A stretch of DNA of 64,000 nt from Gracilariopsis chorda. Lineage: Eukaryota > Rhodophyta > Florideophyceae > Gracilariales > Gracilariaceae. How positions within the stretch are numbered: position 1 is the stretch's first letter; each line of letters begins with the position of its first letter. Under the pieces are notes generated by a model. The model saw only the letters and a list, made by a program, of their open reading frames with translations. It had not been told where the DNA came from and did not search any database. Shown piece by piece: positions 23,982 to 34,042 of the stretch. A program made the position numbers and the translations under genes. Location of the stretch: the NCBI GenBank assembly GCA_003194525.1, contig NBIV01000006.1, positions 1-64,000 of the forward strand, in the 5' to 3' direction.

Positions 23982-24852
23982 TGTAGTGCAATGGCCCGTC
24001 GAGGGTATGCCGCAATCGGTCTTCATAAGGATTTGATCCGCTCCCGGCTGCCACAACCGTGGTTATGAATGGTATTAGCTTCACTAGCCCCATTTGGGAG
24101 TGTCCCTAGGAAGGGTAGTAATTGTGGCCACGTGTGCTGATATTGGCCCAATGACGGGTGCGCCGTGGCAAGCCTGCCACGGTTGCACATCTGTACTACA
24201 GTAGCAGGCCTTGCCGGGTGGCTAGATATTTCTAGATATTTATTTTAATATGTTGAAGTGCCGTATATAAGTGGCAGCACTGCCGCCACTGTACGGAGAA
24301 GTAAACCTCAAGGAGGAACTGGGCTCTGTTCATCTAGCCGCTTGCGCACGGTCACTAACCCCTCCCGGGGAATACCGCCGCAACAACGGGTTGAGCAACC
24401 TGCCTCCGTCTTTGAGGAGTCCTGAACCGTCGTTACGGCTATTTCTTTATTGTTTCTTTTGCCTATTATAGGTTTCTTCCGTCATACGGCTTCTGTTTCT
24501 CTGCCCTGTTATACAGGTTGGCCCCCATCGTATAGGGATCTGATTTCCCACTCTCGCGAGTCTGCGCTCCGCAAGTGCGGCTTGTTTGTTGATTATTTGT
24601 CCCACAACCGTTGGGCTGGGTACTGTGCTACCACCTCTCGTGGATTCTTCGACGGAGTCGGCTTGCTTGTCCGGTTCTTACCCTCTGAATGCACGCCCAG
24701 TACGGGGTCGCCCGGATTTACACCCGGCTCGTGTCGACCCTATCAGAGGGCTCTCTCGCTGTGCCGCCTCTCATTGAGAGCAAGCTTGAACACCTTGGTG
24801 GTGCTTCCGCGACGCGGCTCGTGTCTGTGCCACGTTCGTAGTTTGCACTACA
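23982..24852 (+). repeat. 3' LTR of Gypsy copy B (871 bp)
   Basis: Same length as the 5' LTR and differs at roughly a dozen positions by eye. It is followed directly by the target duplicate TGTAG. Confidence 0.96.
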
Positions 24853-24857
24853 TGTAG

Positions 24858-25394
24858 TATATGTAATATGTCTGCTACGAGCTCGGTTATCCGAAGATTT
24901 TGTGAAGCGCAGACACTTTTAGCGCCGATTGGAAAAGCAAGGTTTGGTATGTTTAAAGTTCGATAAAAACAGAACCCTTATTGATAGCTTTTATAGCAAA
25001 AACGATTTATAATACTGGCAATAATAACCATAGTACCGATTCTTCAACGCTTTCTAAACAATCTTAGCAAATTTTATTATTCTAGCTACTTGACATACTT
25101 TTCTGTGGATATTCTTTTACTCCAAAGTCAAAAAGTAGTTTTTTGCTTACTTGTTGAGCTTTTAACGACATTTGTTTTTATAGATATCGTAAAAATCTCT
25201 GTTTCAAATCTAATGACTGTTGAACGCCGTAACAGGCTTTTTGTTTCCGATTACGATGGTATATGAAGCATTATAATAAATTCTAAGTATTTGTTTTATA
25301 GGAAAGTTGAAACCTGACTTCATATGATGAAAATGTCAAATAGACCTTAGGATAAGGGCGATGGCCTTGGCCATATGTTTCTCGGCTATGTGCT
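24858..25394. other. AT-rich intergenic stretch at the retroelement/host boundary
   Basis: About 540 bp, clearly richer in A and T than its surroundings, with no gene, repeat or mobile-element end recognised. It marks a sharp change from the hairpin-dense Gypsy DNA to host sequence. Confidence 0.5.
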
Positions 25395-26219
25395 CTACTT
25401 CGCGGATGAACTCCCAAATAATCGAATGACAGAGCCTGCTAGGCCGAGAAGCGGCAAAACAATTCCCGGCAACTTGAGTGGAGTTTCCGGAAAATCCCAG
25501 GCCTCCGAGATGAGCAAGTGCCCCTCTTCCTCAACTAACGTGTACATGGAGGCCCCTCTTGTGAAGGGAATCGTTTTTCCACTCTGATTCTCGACGTGCC
25601 ATCTCGTTCCCACTTTCAGCGTATCCGCAGCTACATCATCCAAAACGAATACGAAGTCCGAAGGAAGTACGGATTCCATTGTCTTGAAGTGATCCTCCAA
25701 AGATTTCTTTCCTCGAAAAGGTTGTGTATATAAAACGTCGTAGTACACGACGTCCTTTGTGAAGCATGGCAGAGTGGAGGCGATTTTACCACTTCCTGCC
25801 AGCTCCCAGAAACTTCGAACTACTTCTTCAGCTGTCCTCAGCTGAAGCTGTGTTTCCTGACCCTCTGCACATGCTCTGAGCCGAAGCGCAGTTTCCGTGC
25901 GTCTTAGGCGTTGTGTGTCGATGCATCGATTGTTTCCTGTTTGAAGCCTTTGAATCCGTTGGGAATGAAAAGACACTGCAGCACCAGGAGAGCAGAAAGC
26001 ACTTGAATGCCGCGATTTCTTTGCGAGACTGTTGCTCGGACCGCAAGTAAATGTTAACTTGGATCCCCTGAAAGGCAGTGCAGAATTGGTCATCAGTTTA
26101 ATGTCGTAACCACGCGCATGAAAGCCCTCTAAGACTGTCTTATCTTCGTTCTGGGATTGTCTTCCAATCCGGGCCTTCAACGTTGGCAGCTGGAAAATAC
26201 GGCCACTGCCTTCATCCAT
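25395..26219 (-). CDS. SnoaL/NTF2-like fold protein, probably plastid-targeted
   Basis: 274 residues from the first ATG. An internal Met at residue 43 (26093) is an alternative start that would place a Ser/Ala/Arg-rich transit-peptide-like sequence at the N-terminus. Residues about 125-250 resemble the SnoaL-like/NTF2-like alpha-beta barrel: an initial helix (EEVVRSFWELAGSG), a CFTKDVVYYD-type segment, and later strands with GTRWHVE and TRGASMYT. The C-terminus has a hydrophobic helix (about 253-268) that could anchor it to a membrane. Members in plants and algae are mostly uncharacterised plastid proteins. The fold binds small ligands and some members are enzymes. Substrate unknown. Single exon. 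Confidence 0.7.
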   Translation of the reverse strand: MDEGSGRIFQLPTLKARIGRQSQNEDKTVLEGFHARGYDIKLMTNSALPFRGSKLTFTCGPSNSLAKKSRHSSAFCSPGAAVSFHSQRIQRLQTGNNRCIDTQRLRRTETALRLRACAEGQETQLQLRTAEEVVRSFWELAGSGKIASTLPCFTKDVVYYDVLYTQPFRGKKSLEDHFKTMESVLPSDFVFVLDDVAADTLKVGTRWHVENQSGKTIPFTRGASMYTLVEEEGHLLISEAWDFPETPLKLPGIVLPLLGLAGSVIRLFGSSSAK

Positions 26220-26829
26220 AAAGCGGGGCCCCTTGGCGCTAACCCTTATCTAGTCCGTATTGGACGATGAAGGTTGAATTCATTAGACGTTCTGCTTCAC
26301 GCAGCGAAAGTCCTCAGCCACAAACCGTATAGCAGTGGACAGTCTCAGGTTTGAAATGAAAAGAAATGCGGACTAAATTCGCCATTCTGTATGCTTTTTT
26401 TCCACCAATCACCATACGAGACGTGCCCCGCGCTTCGATGCCGTTCAAGCGCATCCATGGCAGTGCTGGTATCTAAGCGAGGCTGTTCAAGGTTATCAAT
26501 TTGTGCATGCTGAATATCATCCTCTGAAAACCCAGATCGTGCTTTAAAAAGCGTACTCAAGGACGATCCCGTCAGTTAAAACCACCAAGGGTAAGCTAAC
26601 AATTATTAGCTTCCTCTCATAACAACCGAATTGGAGGTTCCGAGTTCTTGGCAGACAGATCCTGATGACTCAACAGACAGACAACCGTCTAAAGTCGCAG
26701 AGAAATACCAGTCAAGGAGCCATCCCTTCCTCGCTCGAGAAAAGAGCACAATCGTGCCATTCGATCACTTGTTTAGGCAGAGAACGAGGAGCTTGAAGAA
26801 ATCCTGTAAAATCAAGAATACCTGAATAG
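26220..26829. other. intergenic stretch; 5' exons of the next gene may lie here
   Basis: About 600 bp. Two open stretches (26345-26560 minus, 26631-26825 plus) lack an ATG at their ends and match nothing I know. The start of the spliced gene that follows is not resolved and may be within 26580-26829, where a GTAAGC donor occurs near 26591. Confidence 0.3.
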
Positions 26830-27891
26830 TCATCTGTGGCAAGCCAAGCCTTCTGTTAACAATAGCAGTTGCAACCGATCCAGGACTTGTTACAAATGGT
26901 ACGATGCATTCCTTTGTGCACCTTTGGTGAAGTAAAAATTCTAACCTTCTAGAACGTTCAAAACTCTGCACCACCGACTGATGTATGTGTTCTTTCTAAA
27001 CAGGTAGTCTCTGAAATTGTTGCTGCGACAATGATCGCAGTCTGCGGTCTCAAAAATAGTTATCGAATTGTTCTAAAGGGCGAAAGAGTTGTTCGTCGAG
27101 CAATGTACGTGCACTACCAGATGATCAACCATTCGAGCAACTCATACTGCCAGTGATCTAACGTGAGAAAGAATGCAAATATTTGAACAGCCGGCGGCCT
27201 GCTCCCATCGTCGAGGGTTACGACACATTTCCACGGTTCTTCATTCGTAAGGTTTTTCGTGCAGGATTGGTAATAGCTATGCGATGGGAAGGCCGTGCAA
27301 AGAATGGTATGTTTGACGAATTCACTATTCCTTGACTCCATGTATACTTGTTTTCTTAGCTAACAGAGGTGATCTATCTTCTCCTTTCCGCGTTAAGCTG
27401 CCCAATTGGCTGCCGATGCTCGTATGCGAGCCAGAAAAACCTCCAAAGCAGTATCCAAACGCATAGGAGACGCTCGTGATCGTGTTGAGGATGTCCGGAG
27501 TCGAGCGCAGGATAGAGCACACCTAATGCGTGAACGCGCCGGGGAAATGCGGCAAAAAGCGTCAGATATGCGAGCTAAGGCTGAAAGCCAGGCTCAAGCA
27601 GCACGGGAGAAAGCTACAGAAATGCGAAAGCGCGCAGAAGATGTTCGGGATAGGGCAACGGATCAAGCCCGTCTCATGAAAGAGAAAGCAGCTGAGTTGC
27701 GCCACCGCGCTGAGCAAGCGAAGGAGAGTGCGATTGCTGCCAAAGACAAACTCGTAGACGTGAAGAAGAGGGTGCAGCAGCATCTGTCACCGAAGGAGAA
27801 CTCGAGGAAGCTTCATACCTCAGCTTTCACTATTGTACCACCCAAAGACACTGCAATGCCCTTTGTACACACTAGGTTTTCAAAGCAGTAG
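26830..27891 (+). CDS. spliced gene of unknown function with helical 11-mer-like C-terminal repeat
   Basis: Four exons are inferred from frame and splice signals: 26830-26898, 27008-27104, 27191-27306 and 27398-27891. Every intron is GT-AG, and the frame stays open through all three joins. The first exons encode a hydrophobic segment (LLLTIAVATD, IVAATMIAVC) and then a basic-aromatic part (KNSYRIVLKG, GYDTFPRFFIRK). The last exon encodes about 110 residues of Ala/Arg/Glu/Lys helix with 11-residue periodicity (MRERAGEMRQK, MRAKAESQAQA, MRKRAEDVRDR), like group 3 LEA or apolipoprotein-type amphipathic helices. The true 5' end is not found. If the upstream exons are wrong, the minimum gene is an ATG frame at 27424-27891 (155 aa). 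No family name can be given. A membrane or lipid-surface role is only a guess. Confidence 0.6.
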
Positions 27892-28731
27892 CGACGTAGC
27901 GTAGACCATACCGGTTTTCCAAGCAATGTCCTTACATGGTGTATCTTCTTAATCTTGGTTGCCACTTTAGATAGTAACACTTGAAGAGGGGACAACAAGA
28001 GCACGGTATGTTCCCCCGGGTGTAAGTAATCTGAAAACGACTTCCTATAATGCGTGACGTTCTTGCAAGTTTGTGGTCCTGTACTTCGACTGCTGGAACA
28101 TCTGACCTTAAACGCTGCTATTTATGCGTAGATACCTGTTCGAATGGTATTACAAGCATTAGTTTTCATTACCGGTGAGACCTGACAAACACTTGCCGCA
28201 CGGCATGTTCATGAGCACCCTTGTACAAGAATGCGCGCAGGCAGAAATCCGTGACTTGATGCAACGAAATCCGTCCATAGTAATGCGGTGTTGACACTCG
28301 GGTACGCACGTCCATAATGAGGTTCCTTGCAATAGCCTTCACCGTAACTCTACACGCCCTTCTATGACATGCTTCTCGTTACTAGGATGTCGTTTGAAGA
28401 GCGTGTTGCGCGCTGCGATTTTGTGGTTTTGCTCCAGTATCAGTCGAAGGTAGATAAACACATTTATTAAGATGTACCAACGGAAGGCTACCATTGGTAC
28501 AAAAAATCCTGTTCTGGATTTTTTTCTTTTAGAGCACCGTGAAGCAGAAGTTGGAACGTGTTTCACAACGTCAGACCTTCTTCGATCGCTGCGGATCGGG
28601 TAGCTGGCTTGCTGCGAACCATCTTTTGCTCATTACCTTTTGATCGAAGTCCATGTCTATCTCGTGAACTCCCTCCAGAGACATCCCAATTTCTCAACGT
28701 TTCGTGATTGCAAGAAGGCATCCATCCAAAA
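27892..28731. other. intergenic stretch
   Basis: About 840 bp with no supported gene. It should contain the terminator of the preceding gene and the promoter of RPN5. Confidence 0.5.
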
Positions 28732-30129
28732 ATGAGTCCTGACAAAATGGACATCGACGACGGTATGTCGACTGGGAAGTACACTTTCGGGTTTGGTCCA
28801 TTTGAAAATGATCCGGACTTAGAGCCAAAAGTAGCAGAGGCAGTTGCACTTGTTGAATCGTCCGGAGTTCAGTCTGCTATTGAAAAGCTCCTGGCTCTTG
28901 AAAGACTGAACAGAAATGCCGGGGCAGCACCAGAGACGGCCGCTATTTGCGTTAACCTTATCCGGGTTTTGCACCAGCAAAAAGACTGGAAAGCAATTGG
29001 CGAGTATGCCGTCCTCATATCGAAGAGGAGGGCGCAACTGAAGGCGGCCGTTCTGAAGACTGTTCAAGAGATCATGTCGTATCTCGATGAGACTCCAGAT
29101 GAAGAAACGAAGCTGTCTCTTCTAGAGACTTTGAGAGACGTGACTGCGGGAAAGATATTCGTTGAACTGGAACGTGCTCGACTTACCCGAATCCTTGCAA
29201 AGATCAAGGAAGAGAAGGGGGATATCGATACCGCAGCAGCTATCATGCAAGAAATGCAAGTTGAAACCTTTGGAGGTATGGAGAGACTGGAGAAGTTTGA
29301 GTTTATCCTTGAACAAGTAAGACTTTGTTTGGATAAGAATGACTTTATTCGTGGCGCAATCATCGCTAAAAAGATCATGCCGCGCCAGCTGAACAAAGAA
29401 GAACTGGTTGAGGTAAAGCTAAGGTATTATGCGCTCATGATTCGGATTCATACCCATAACTCCGACTACCTTCACATATGTCGCGCTTACCTTGAACGAT
29501 ACGATACTACCAGGACATCGGAAGGTAAAGATTGGATGAGAGAGTTGAAGCTTGCCTCCTTGTTGGTCATCCTCTCACCAAAAGACAGTATGCAAACAGA
29601 TTTGCTTCATCGCATTCAAGGATTTAAAACAATGGAAGAGCTTCCAACTTACGCGGAGCTCCTGAAACTGTTTTCCACCGATGAGCTCATCAGATGGCCG
29701 ATACTTATGGAACAGTACAAGGAAGAGCTGAGTGCAGTCGCTTCTCTGGCGAAAGAGGATATCAATGATGGGGATCTGAAATGGGCGGCTGCACTCCAAG
29801 AGCGCGTCACAGAGCACAACCTACGCGTTATGGCAAAGTACTATTCACGTATTCGTTTGCAGAGGCTTGCTGAGCTACTGGATCTCACGGAAGAAAACAC
29901 AGAAAGAAAGCTCGCTGCCATGGTTTCTGATAAGAAAGCATTGTGGGCTAAGATTGATAGACCAGCGAAAATTGTGTCGTTTGCCAGACCGAAGGATGCA
30001 GATGGACTTCTGAATGGATGGGCGGAGAATGTATCCTCATTGCTCGACATCGTGGAGAAGACCTGTCATTTGGTTCATCGCGAAACTATGGTCCATAGCA
30101 TTGGTAAGGGTAAGGTAACTGGTAATTGA
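28732..30129 (+). CDS. PSMD12: 26S proteasome non-ATPase regulatory subunit 12 (RPN5)
   Basis: 465 residues, single exon, starting at the ATG that gives MSPDKMDIDDG. Upstream codons in frame lack an ATG. RPN5 is a scaffold subunit of the 19S lid of the 26S proteasome, which recognises and unfolds ubiquitinated proteins. The N-terminal two thirds are helical repeats (for example the blocks around EKLLALERLNR and MQEMQVETFGG). The C-terminal part (about 310-430) is a PCI domain with LRVMAKYYSRIRLQRLAELL, a well conserved RPN5 signature. Length is close to the human protein (456). No anomaly seen. The related COP9 subunit CSN4 is less likely, given the EETFGSM-type motif (here ETFGGMER) and this signature. 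Confidence 0.95.
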   Translation: MSPDKMDIDDGMSTGKYTFGFGPFENDPDLEPKVAEAVALVESSGVQSAIEKLLALERLNRNAGAAPETAAICVNLIRVLHQQKDWKAIGEYAVLISKRRAQLKAAVLKTVQEIMSYLDETPDEETKLSLLETLRDVTAGKIFVELERARLTRILAKIKEEKGDIDTAAAIMQEMQVETFGGMERLEKFEFILEQVRLCLDKNDFIRGAIIAKKIMPRQLNKEELVEVKLRYYALMIRIHTHNSDYLHICRAYLERYDTTRTSEGKDWMRELKLASLLVILSPKDSMQTDLLHRIQGFKTMEELPTYAELLKLFSTDELIRWPILMEQYKEELSAVASLAKEDINDGDLKWAAALQERVTEHNLRVMAKYYSRIRLQRLAELLDLTEENTERKLAAMVSDKKALWAKIDRPAKIVSFARPKDADGLLNGWAENVSSLLDIVEKTCHLVHRETMVHSIGKGKVTGN

Positions 30130-30594
30130 TGGGGTGTTCAAGGTTACACTGTACCCGACACTTTTGTTCTGCTTCCCGTTTTAGAAGCTGTCAAACAGAG
30201 AAGCAGATAGCATCTTAGGTTTGTCCTTCAACCCCTGGATATAACCACATTAGTACAAGAGACGTTTGACAAGTGTGACACACCTTATGCCACGCAATTC
30301 TCTCCTTGGGTTGCTTGAAAATTCCATCTCACGGGGATACGTTTCGTCTTATTATCTGTGAGTACAACTTGCAGACCGGAATATGCCCAAGTCAACTTCG
30401 GTACTCATCCGCGAAAACATACATCATTATCTGGCTCACACAAGACACGCTGGGTACAAGATGCCTTGATGTATACTACCTAGTTTCGATCAATAAATGT
30501 CGAAGTGCCTTGAGGCATCTACTTACGAGTGCAACCAAGTTCGTTGCTGTTACTAAAGAAATTGTCCCTATTTCAAATTGAACAAACTAACATT
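30130..30594. other. intergenic stretch between RPN5 and the next gene
   Basis: About 465 bp. A short open stretch at 30306-30581 has no recognisable product. No other feature seen. Confidence 0.4.
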
Positions 30595-31998
30595 ATGCAA
30601 GAAATATCCAGCTCTGATTCTCAAACACCCATTGTGTCCACTGACCAGGATGGGCACAAAGAGAAGAAGCACAGATACTGGAACAGGTTCCGAGAAAAGG
30701 TGAAGAGGACGGATAAGGGAAAGCACAAAAAGTCACCACACGCTCATGACACTGTTGAGATATCCGATCGTATATGTGATGCCACTCCAGATCCAAAAGT
30801 TTCACCCGTGAATAGAAGACGAGCACAATCTTTGCGCATTTCGCATCAGCATCATTCTGTCAAAACTTCGGCTCCCCGAAGCGTTAAGTTTCTCGGACTT
30901 GCAAGCATTACACCCCGGAAGGGTTTCTTCAAGAGGTCCCCGCTTGGAGACCGCAAAGCACATGAACCCGAAGGTGATGAAATGTCTGATCCATTTAAGA
31001 TGGAATTATCGCTTCTAACCAGCGGTGATACAAACCAGAATGTTTCCGCAGATTTGTCTGCCATGGGAAAACGGCGTGTGTCCCTTCGAGCTATGAGACT
31101 AACCAAGGGAAACGAAACTATGCTTTTCGGAAAAGATATAAGTGTGTGTTCCCCTCTGTCTAATCCTACGTCAAACAGTGGCAAACCTGATTCATACGGT
31201 AATGAAGCGCTACAGGTACCTTCGATGCCTGAAAACGCTTCTACGCTTGGTTCAAGAACCAAGAGCCTTCTGGACCTTAGAAGTGCGAAGAAAAGGAAGG
31301 AATGGGGATTATCAAATACCCTTTGTACTTTTCTTCCATCCAGTGAATGCGGAGAAGAGTTTAAAGAAGAGCTCAAGGACAGAGACGATGATTTGGAAAC
31401 AGGTTCCTTTCATAGTGAAAAGTCAAGCAAACGTTCACAAAGCGAACCCAATTCTGGGTTTGGCACACTACCCAACCTTCGGCTCTTGTTTAAAGATGGC
31501 ATTTATCAAGACCGAAGCACAAAAACCGGTCATTACTCGCCGGGATCAGCGGGTGTTAGATCATTTCACAGGTACATACTTGGAAGAGGACAAGCTTCCA
31601 ACAATAATAACCTTATTCGACGCTCATCAAGCCTTCCAGATTCCTTAAACAAGGACTTTCCACAGGGAAATGCCTACTCACCAAATCCAACTGTTGTTGT
31701 TCTTACTTCCGAGGATGCCCTACAGTCTCCGTGGGGCGTCAAAGCGGACCAATTTGAGGTTTCATCTGGCAAGAGCAGCATAACCCGCGTTTCTCGGATG
31801 GCTGATATATCGTCAGCGGTGTACGGTCTTACCGGACGACGCGGGAAAGACTCAGGCTCTGGATCTATCCACTTAAGTGATGAGGATGACGTTCGATGTG
31901 AAGACGTTGCAGAAGGAAGTGCTAGCGGGCCAGTAGAAATGTTTCAAGATGACTTCGTTGAGTATACTGTGAAGAAGGCCAGGAAGCGACGAAAATAA
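30595..31998 (+). CDS. unknown Ser/Arg-rich, probably disordered protein, 467 aa
   Basis: An ATG frame of 467 residues, MQEISSSDSQTP at the start. It is rich in Ser, Lys, Arg and Asp throughout, with many RRxS-like motifs (RRAQSL, RRVSLR, RRSSSLPDS) that look like basophilic kinase sites. The C-terminus ends in a basic cluster (VKKARKRRK) that could be a nuclear localisation signal. No domain was recognised. It is tail-to-tail with eIF3h, with a 113-bp gap. Codon use looks like its neighbours and the frame is long, so it is probably a real host gene, perhaps a lineage-specific nuclear or signalling protein. Function not assignable. Confidence 0.65.
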   Translation: MQEISSSDSQTPIVSTDQDGHKEKKHRYWNRFREKVKRTDKGKHKKSPHAHDTVEISDRICDATPDPKVSPVNRRRAQSLRISHQHHSVKTSAPRSVKFLGLASITPRKGFFKRSPLGDRKAHEPEGDEMSDPFKMELSLLTSGDTNQNVSADLSAMGKRRVSLRAMRLTKGNETMLFGKDISVCSPLSNPTSNSGKPDSYGNEALQVPSMPENASTLGSRTKSLLDLRSAKKRKEWGLSNTLCTFLPSSECGEEFKEELKDRDDDLETGSFHSEKSSKRSQSEPNSGFGTLPNLRLLFKDGIYQDRSTKTGHYSPGSAGVRSFHRYILGRGQASNNNNLIRRSSSLPDSLNKDFPQGNAYSPNPTVVVLTSEDALQSPWGVKADQFEVSSGKSSITRVSRMADISSAVYGLTGRRGKDSGSGSIHLSDEDDVRCEDVAEGSASGPVEMFQDDFVEYTVKKARKRRK

Positions 31999-32111
31999 AC
32001 CCACTTAGCTAGATACTGTACCATCAACTTAGATGAAGCACGATGTGTCCTACTACTGGGATGTACAGCCCATGAAACAAGAACTAAACTGCATAAATTG
32101 TAAACATATGT

Positions 32112-33234
32112 TTATTCATCCCCTGCCTGAACTGCTGAGACTCCGTACTGCTTAACGATCCCTTCACTTGCGAGAGATTTGATGCTTTCAACGTACGAGT
32201 CTAGGTCCTTGAGCAGAACCTTGCATTCCAGTCGGGCCGGTTCCTTCTCAAACATCTGGATCACATCCTCTTCATCCGGTAATGGCTCTTCACCGTTTGC
32301 GTCCCTTTTCTTGTTTTCTGCTCTTCGTTTCCTCATCTTTTCTATAACTTGACCGTGGCTTCTTACCAGATTTCTCATGAAGTATGAGTACTTGCTTTGC
32401 TCTTTTCCCAATGTGTCTAGCTCACAAATTAAGAACTCCATGCTTTGCTCCAAAACTGGTTTGTCACCTATTGATAAACGTGCGAGCTCTACATCATTCT
32501 CACCAGAAAACTCTTCCGCTTGATCAAGCTCGACAAGGGCGGCATTGATAAGGCTTGAGTTGTGAAGCGCAATTGGAACTTCTTCAATGATCGAATTCGC
32601 GAGGACATCGGTATTCGAAAAACCAAGGGAGGTAAAATCACCCTTTCTCATAAGCTCCATGAAATGTTTTGTTAGTCGGTACGCATGGATCGACAGCAGC
32701 CCCTCTTCAGTTCTTATAGGATCATATATTAGGCATACTATGTTGCCCAAGTGGTTCTGGTAATTGTATTGAGTTTCAATCCATTGTGGTGATAGGAATG
32801 ATCCCATCTGAGAACCAGTGCTTTGATACCATCCCACAACTTGGTGGTCAATATTGACTTCGCGAACGCACCACATCATATCCCTCTGGTGCTGCTGTTG
32901 CTCTTTCTCAAAAGACGACAAATCTGTTCCATCGTGGCCAGTTTCCGCAGTGGTCGTTGGTTGTGACATGAATGGATAGCAATTTGTTATTTCTAGAGTA
33001 TCATCGACATCCATTCCAAGAAGCTGACCCATTACGGTCATCGGAAAATTGTCATGACAATGCTTGATTACTTTCATGACGGTCTGTGCGGTTGGTGTTT
33101 GAAGAGAAGTGTTAGTTAAGTCGACGACCTGTGAGCCCGGATCACGTGAGTTATGTTAAACCCCAACGTACAATGCCCTCAAGCCTCACCTTGGTAATTT
33201 GTGGAGACGGACGGAGATCTAATGGTTTTTCCAT
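32112..33234 (-). CDS. eIF3h: eukaryotic translation initiation factor 3 subunit h
   Basis: Two exons: 33234-33190 (15 codons, MEKPLDLRPSPQITK) and 33128-32112, joined across a 61-nt GT-AG intron. Total 353 residues. The small first exon was found by following the frame upstream of an internal Met. An MPN domain (about residues 22-160) contains the family signatures LEITNCYPF, VNIDHQVVGWYQST and a tyrosine-rich NYQNH stretch, followed by LIYDP. It lacks the JAMM metal-binding histidines, as usual for eIF3h. The C-terminal helical part (about 230-340) includes the PLPDEEDV motif common to the subunit. eIF3h is part of the eIF3 complex that binds the 40S ribosome and helps translate selected mRNAs. 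Head-to-head with LETM1. Confidence 0.94.
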
Positions 33235-34042
33235 GCTGAAGGATCCGACGTGGAGCAAATGTCAGATAGACAAACGTTTCCGAAGGTGATTCCACTGTCG
33301 ACAAGACAGGAAAAGCTACTACTTTGTTGATTATGATGATGCAGATAACGCTGATTTGTATGCGAGTTCGATAGCGCGATTAACGTGAACGAAAAAGAAC
33401 CTGGATAGCTAGCTCTGGGGACTGACAAACTGCTCGGTGCCTGCTTTTGCTTGGGACGGCGACGATGAAGCTTTTGATGTAGGGACTTTTCCTCGAAATA
33501 ATTATGGTCCAACAAAAGCAAGATAATTTTGATTTACGAATGGTGGCACCTGTTTTGTGTTTCAATGCCCCGTAAGTGTCTCTGGTAGCCGCTAGGACCG
33601 CTGTAAGTCAGCAGAAGCTCCTCTCGTTGTACCGGTACGCGCATCGTTAGGCTTCTGTGACCGCCAATCGTTCTCGGACAAGTAGTATTTATGCGTTTGT
33701 TTCTTTTTGGCTTCTTGCAGTGCGTGCCGACCAGTCGATCTCTGTTATCGAGACCGACCCGCCACTGCATTAAGCATACCCGTCGCGACCAGTACGCGAG
33801 TGCGACGGTACACCTCCCACAACCACTCCCCAACCTTATCGGGTTGGAATCACTATTGAGAGCGCCCTTGGCGTTGGAGAAAGCATTCATTTCCTGACAA
33901 GTATGAGTTTGATCTGCCTGTGAAAGAGCTAATCGTGAACCTGAATCAAGTCTGGGACTGCCATTGTTGGCGCTGTAATCCTCAGATCGGTATCATTTCA
34001 AAGAGTTCAATTGCTGCGCATTCCAGCTTTATCCTCTGGGCA
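33235..34042. promoter_or_regulatory. shared upstream region between eIF3h and LETM1
   Basis: About 800 bp between two divergent genes. Both promoters must lie here. No TATA box or other known motif stands out. Short open stretches on both strands have no recognisable product. Confidence 0.4.

Larger units (their letters stand above)
13547..24852 (+). mobile_element. Gypsy chromovirus LTR retrotransposon, copy B, nearly complete (11.3 kb)
   Basis: Both 871-bp LTRs are present, flanked by the 5-bp target duplication TGTAG (13542-13546 and 24853-24857). The LTR ends are perfect 10-bp inverted repeats, TGTAGTGCAA and TTGCACTACA. Inside are a primer-binding site, gag with a CCHC knuckle, pol in the order PR-RT-RH-INT-chromodomain, an intact antisense gene and a purine tract. 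The two LTRs differ at roughly a dozen positions by eye (about 1-2%), so the insertion is young. It is close to whole, with about two breaks in gag-pol. Insertion split the sequence at the right edge of the direct-repeat pair. Confidence 0.96.

Noticed and set aside
26345-26560. Minus-strand frame with protein-like composition near the SnoaL-like gene
   Set aside because: No ATG and no convincing GT-AG join to the downstream gene.
30306-30581. Open frame before the 467-residue unknown protein
   Set aside because: No domain and no supporting splice signals. More likely 5' leader or chance.
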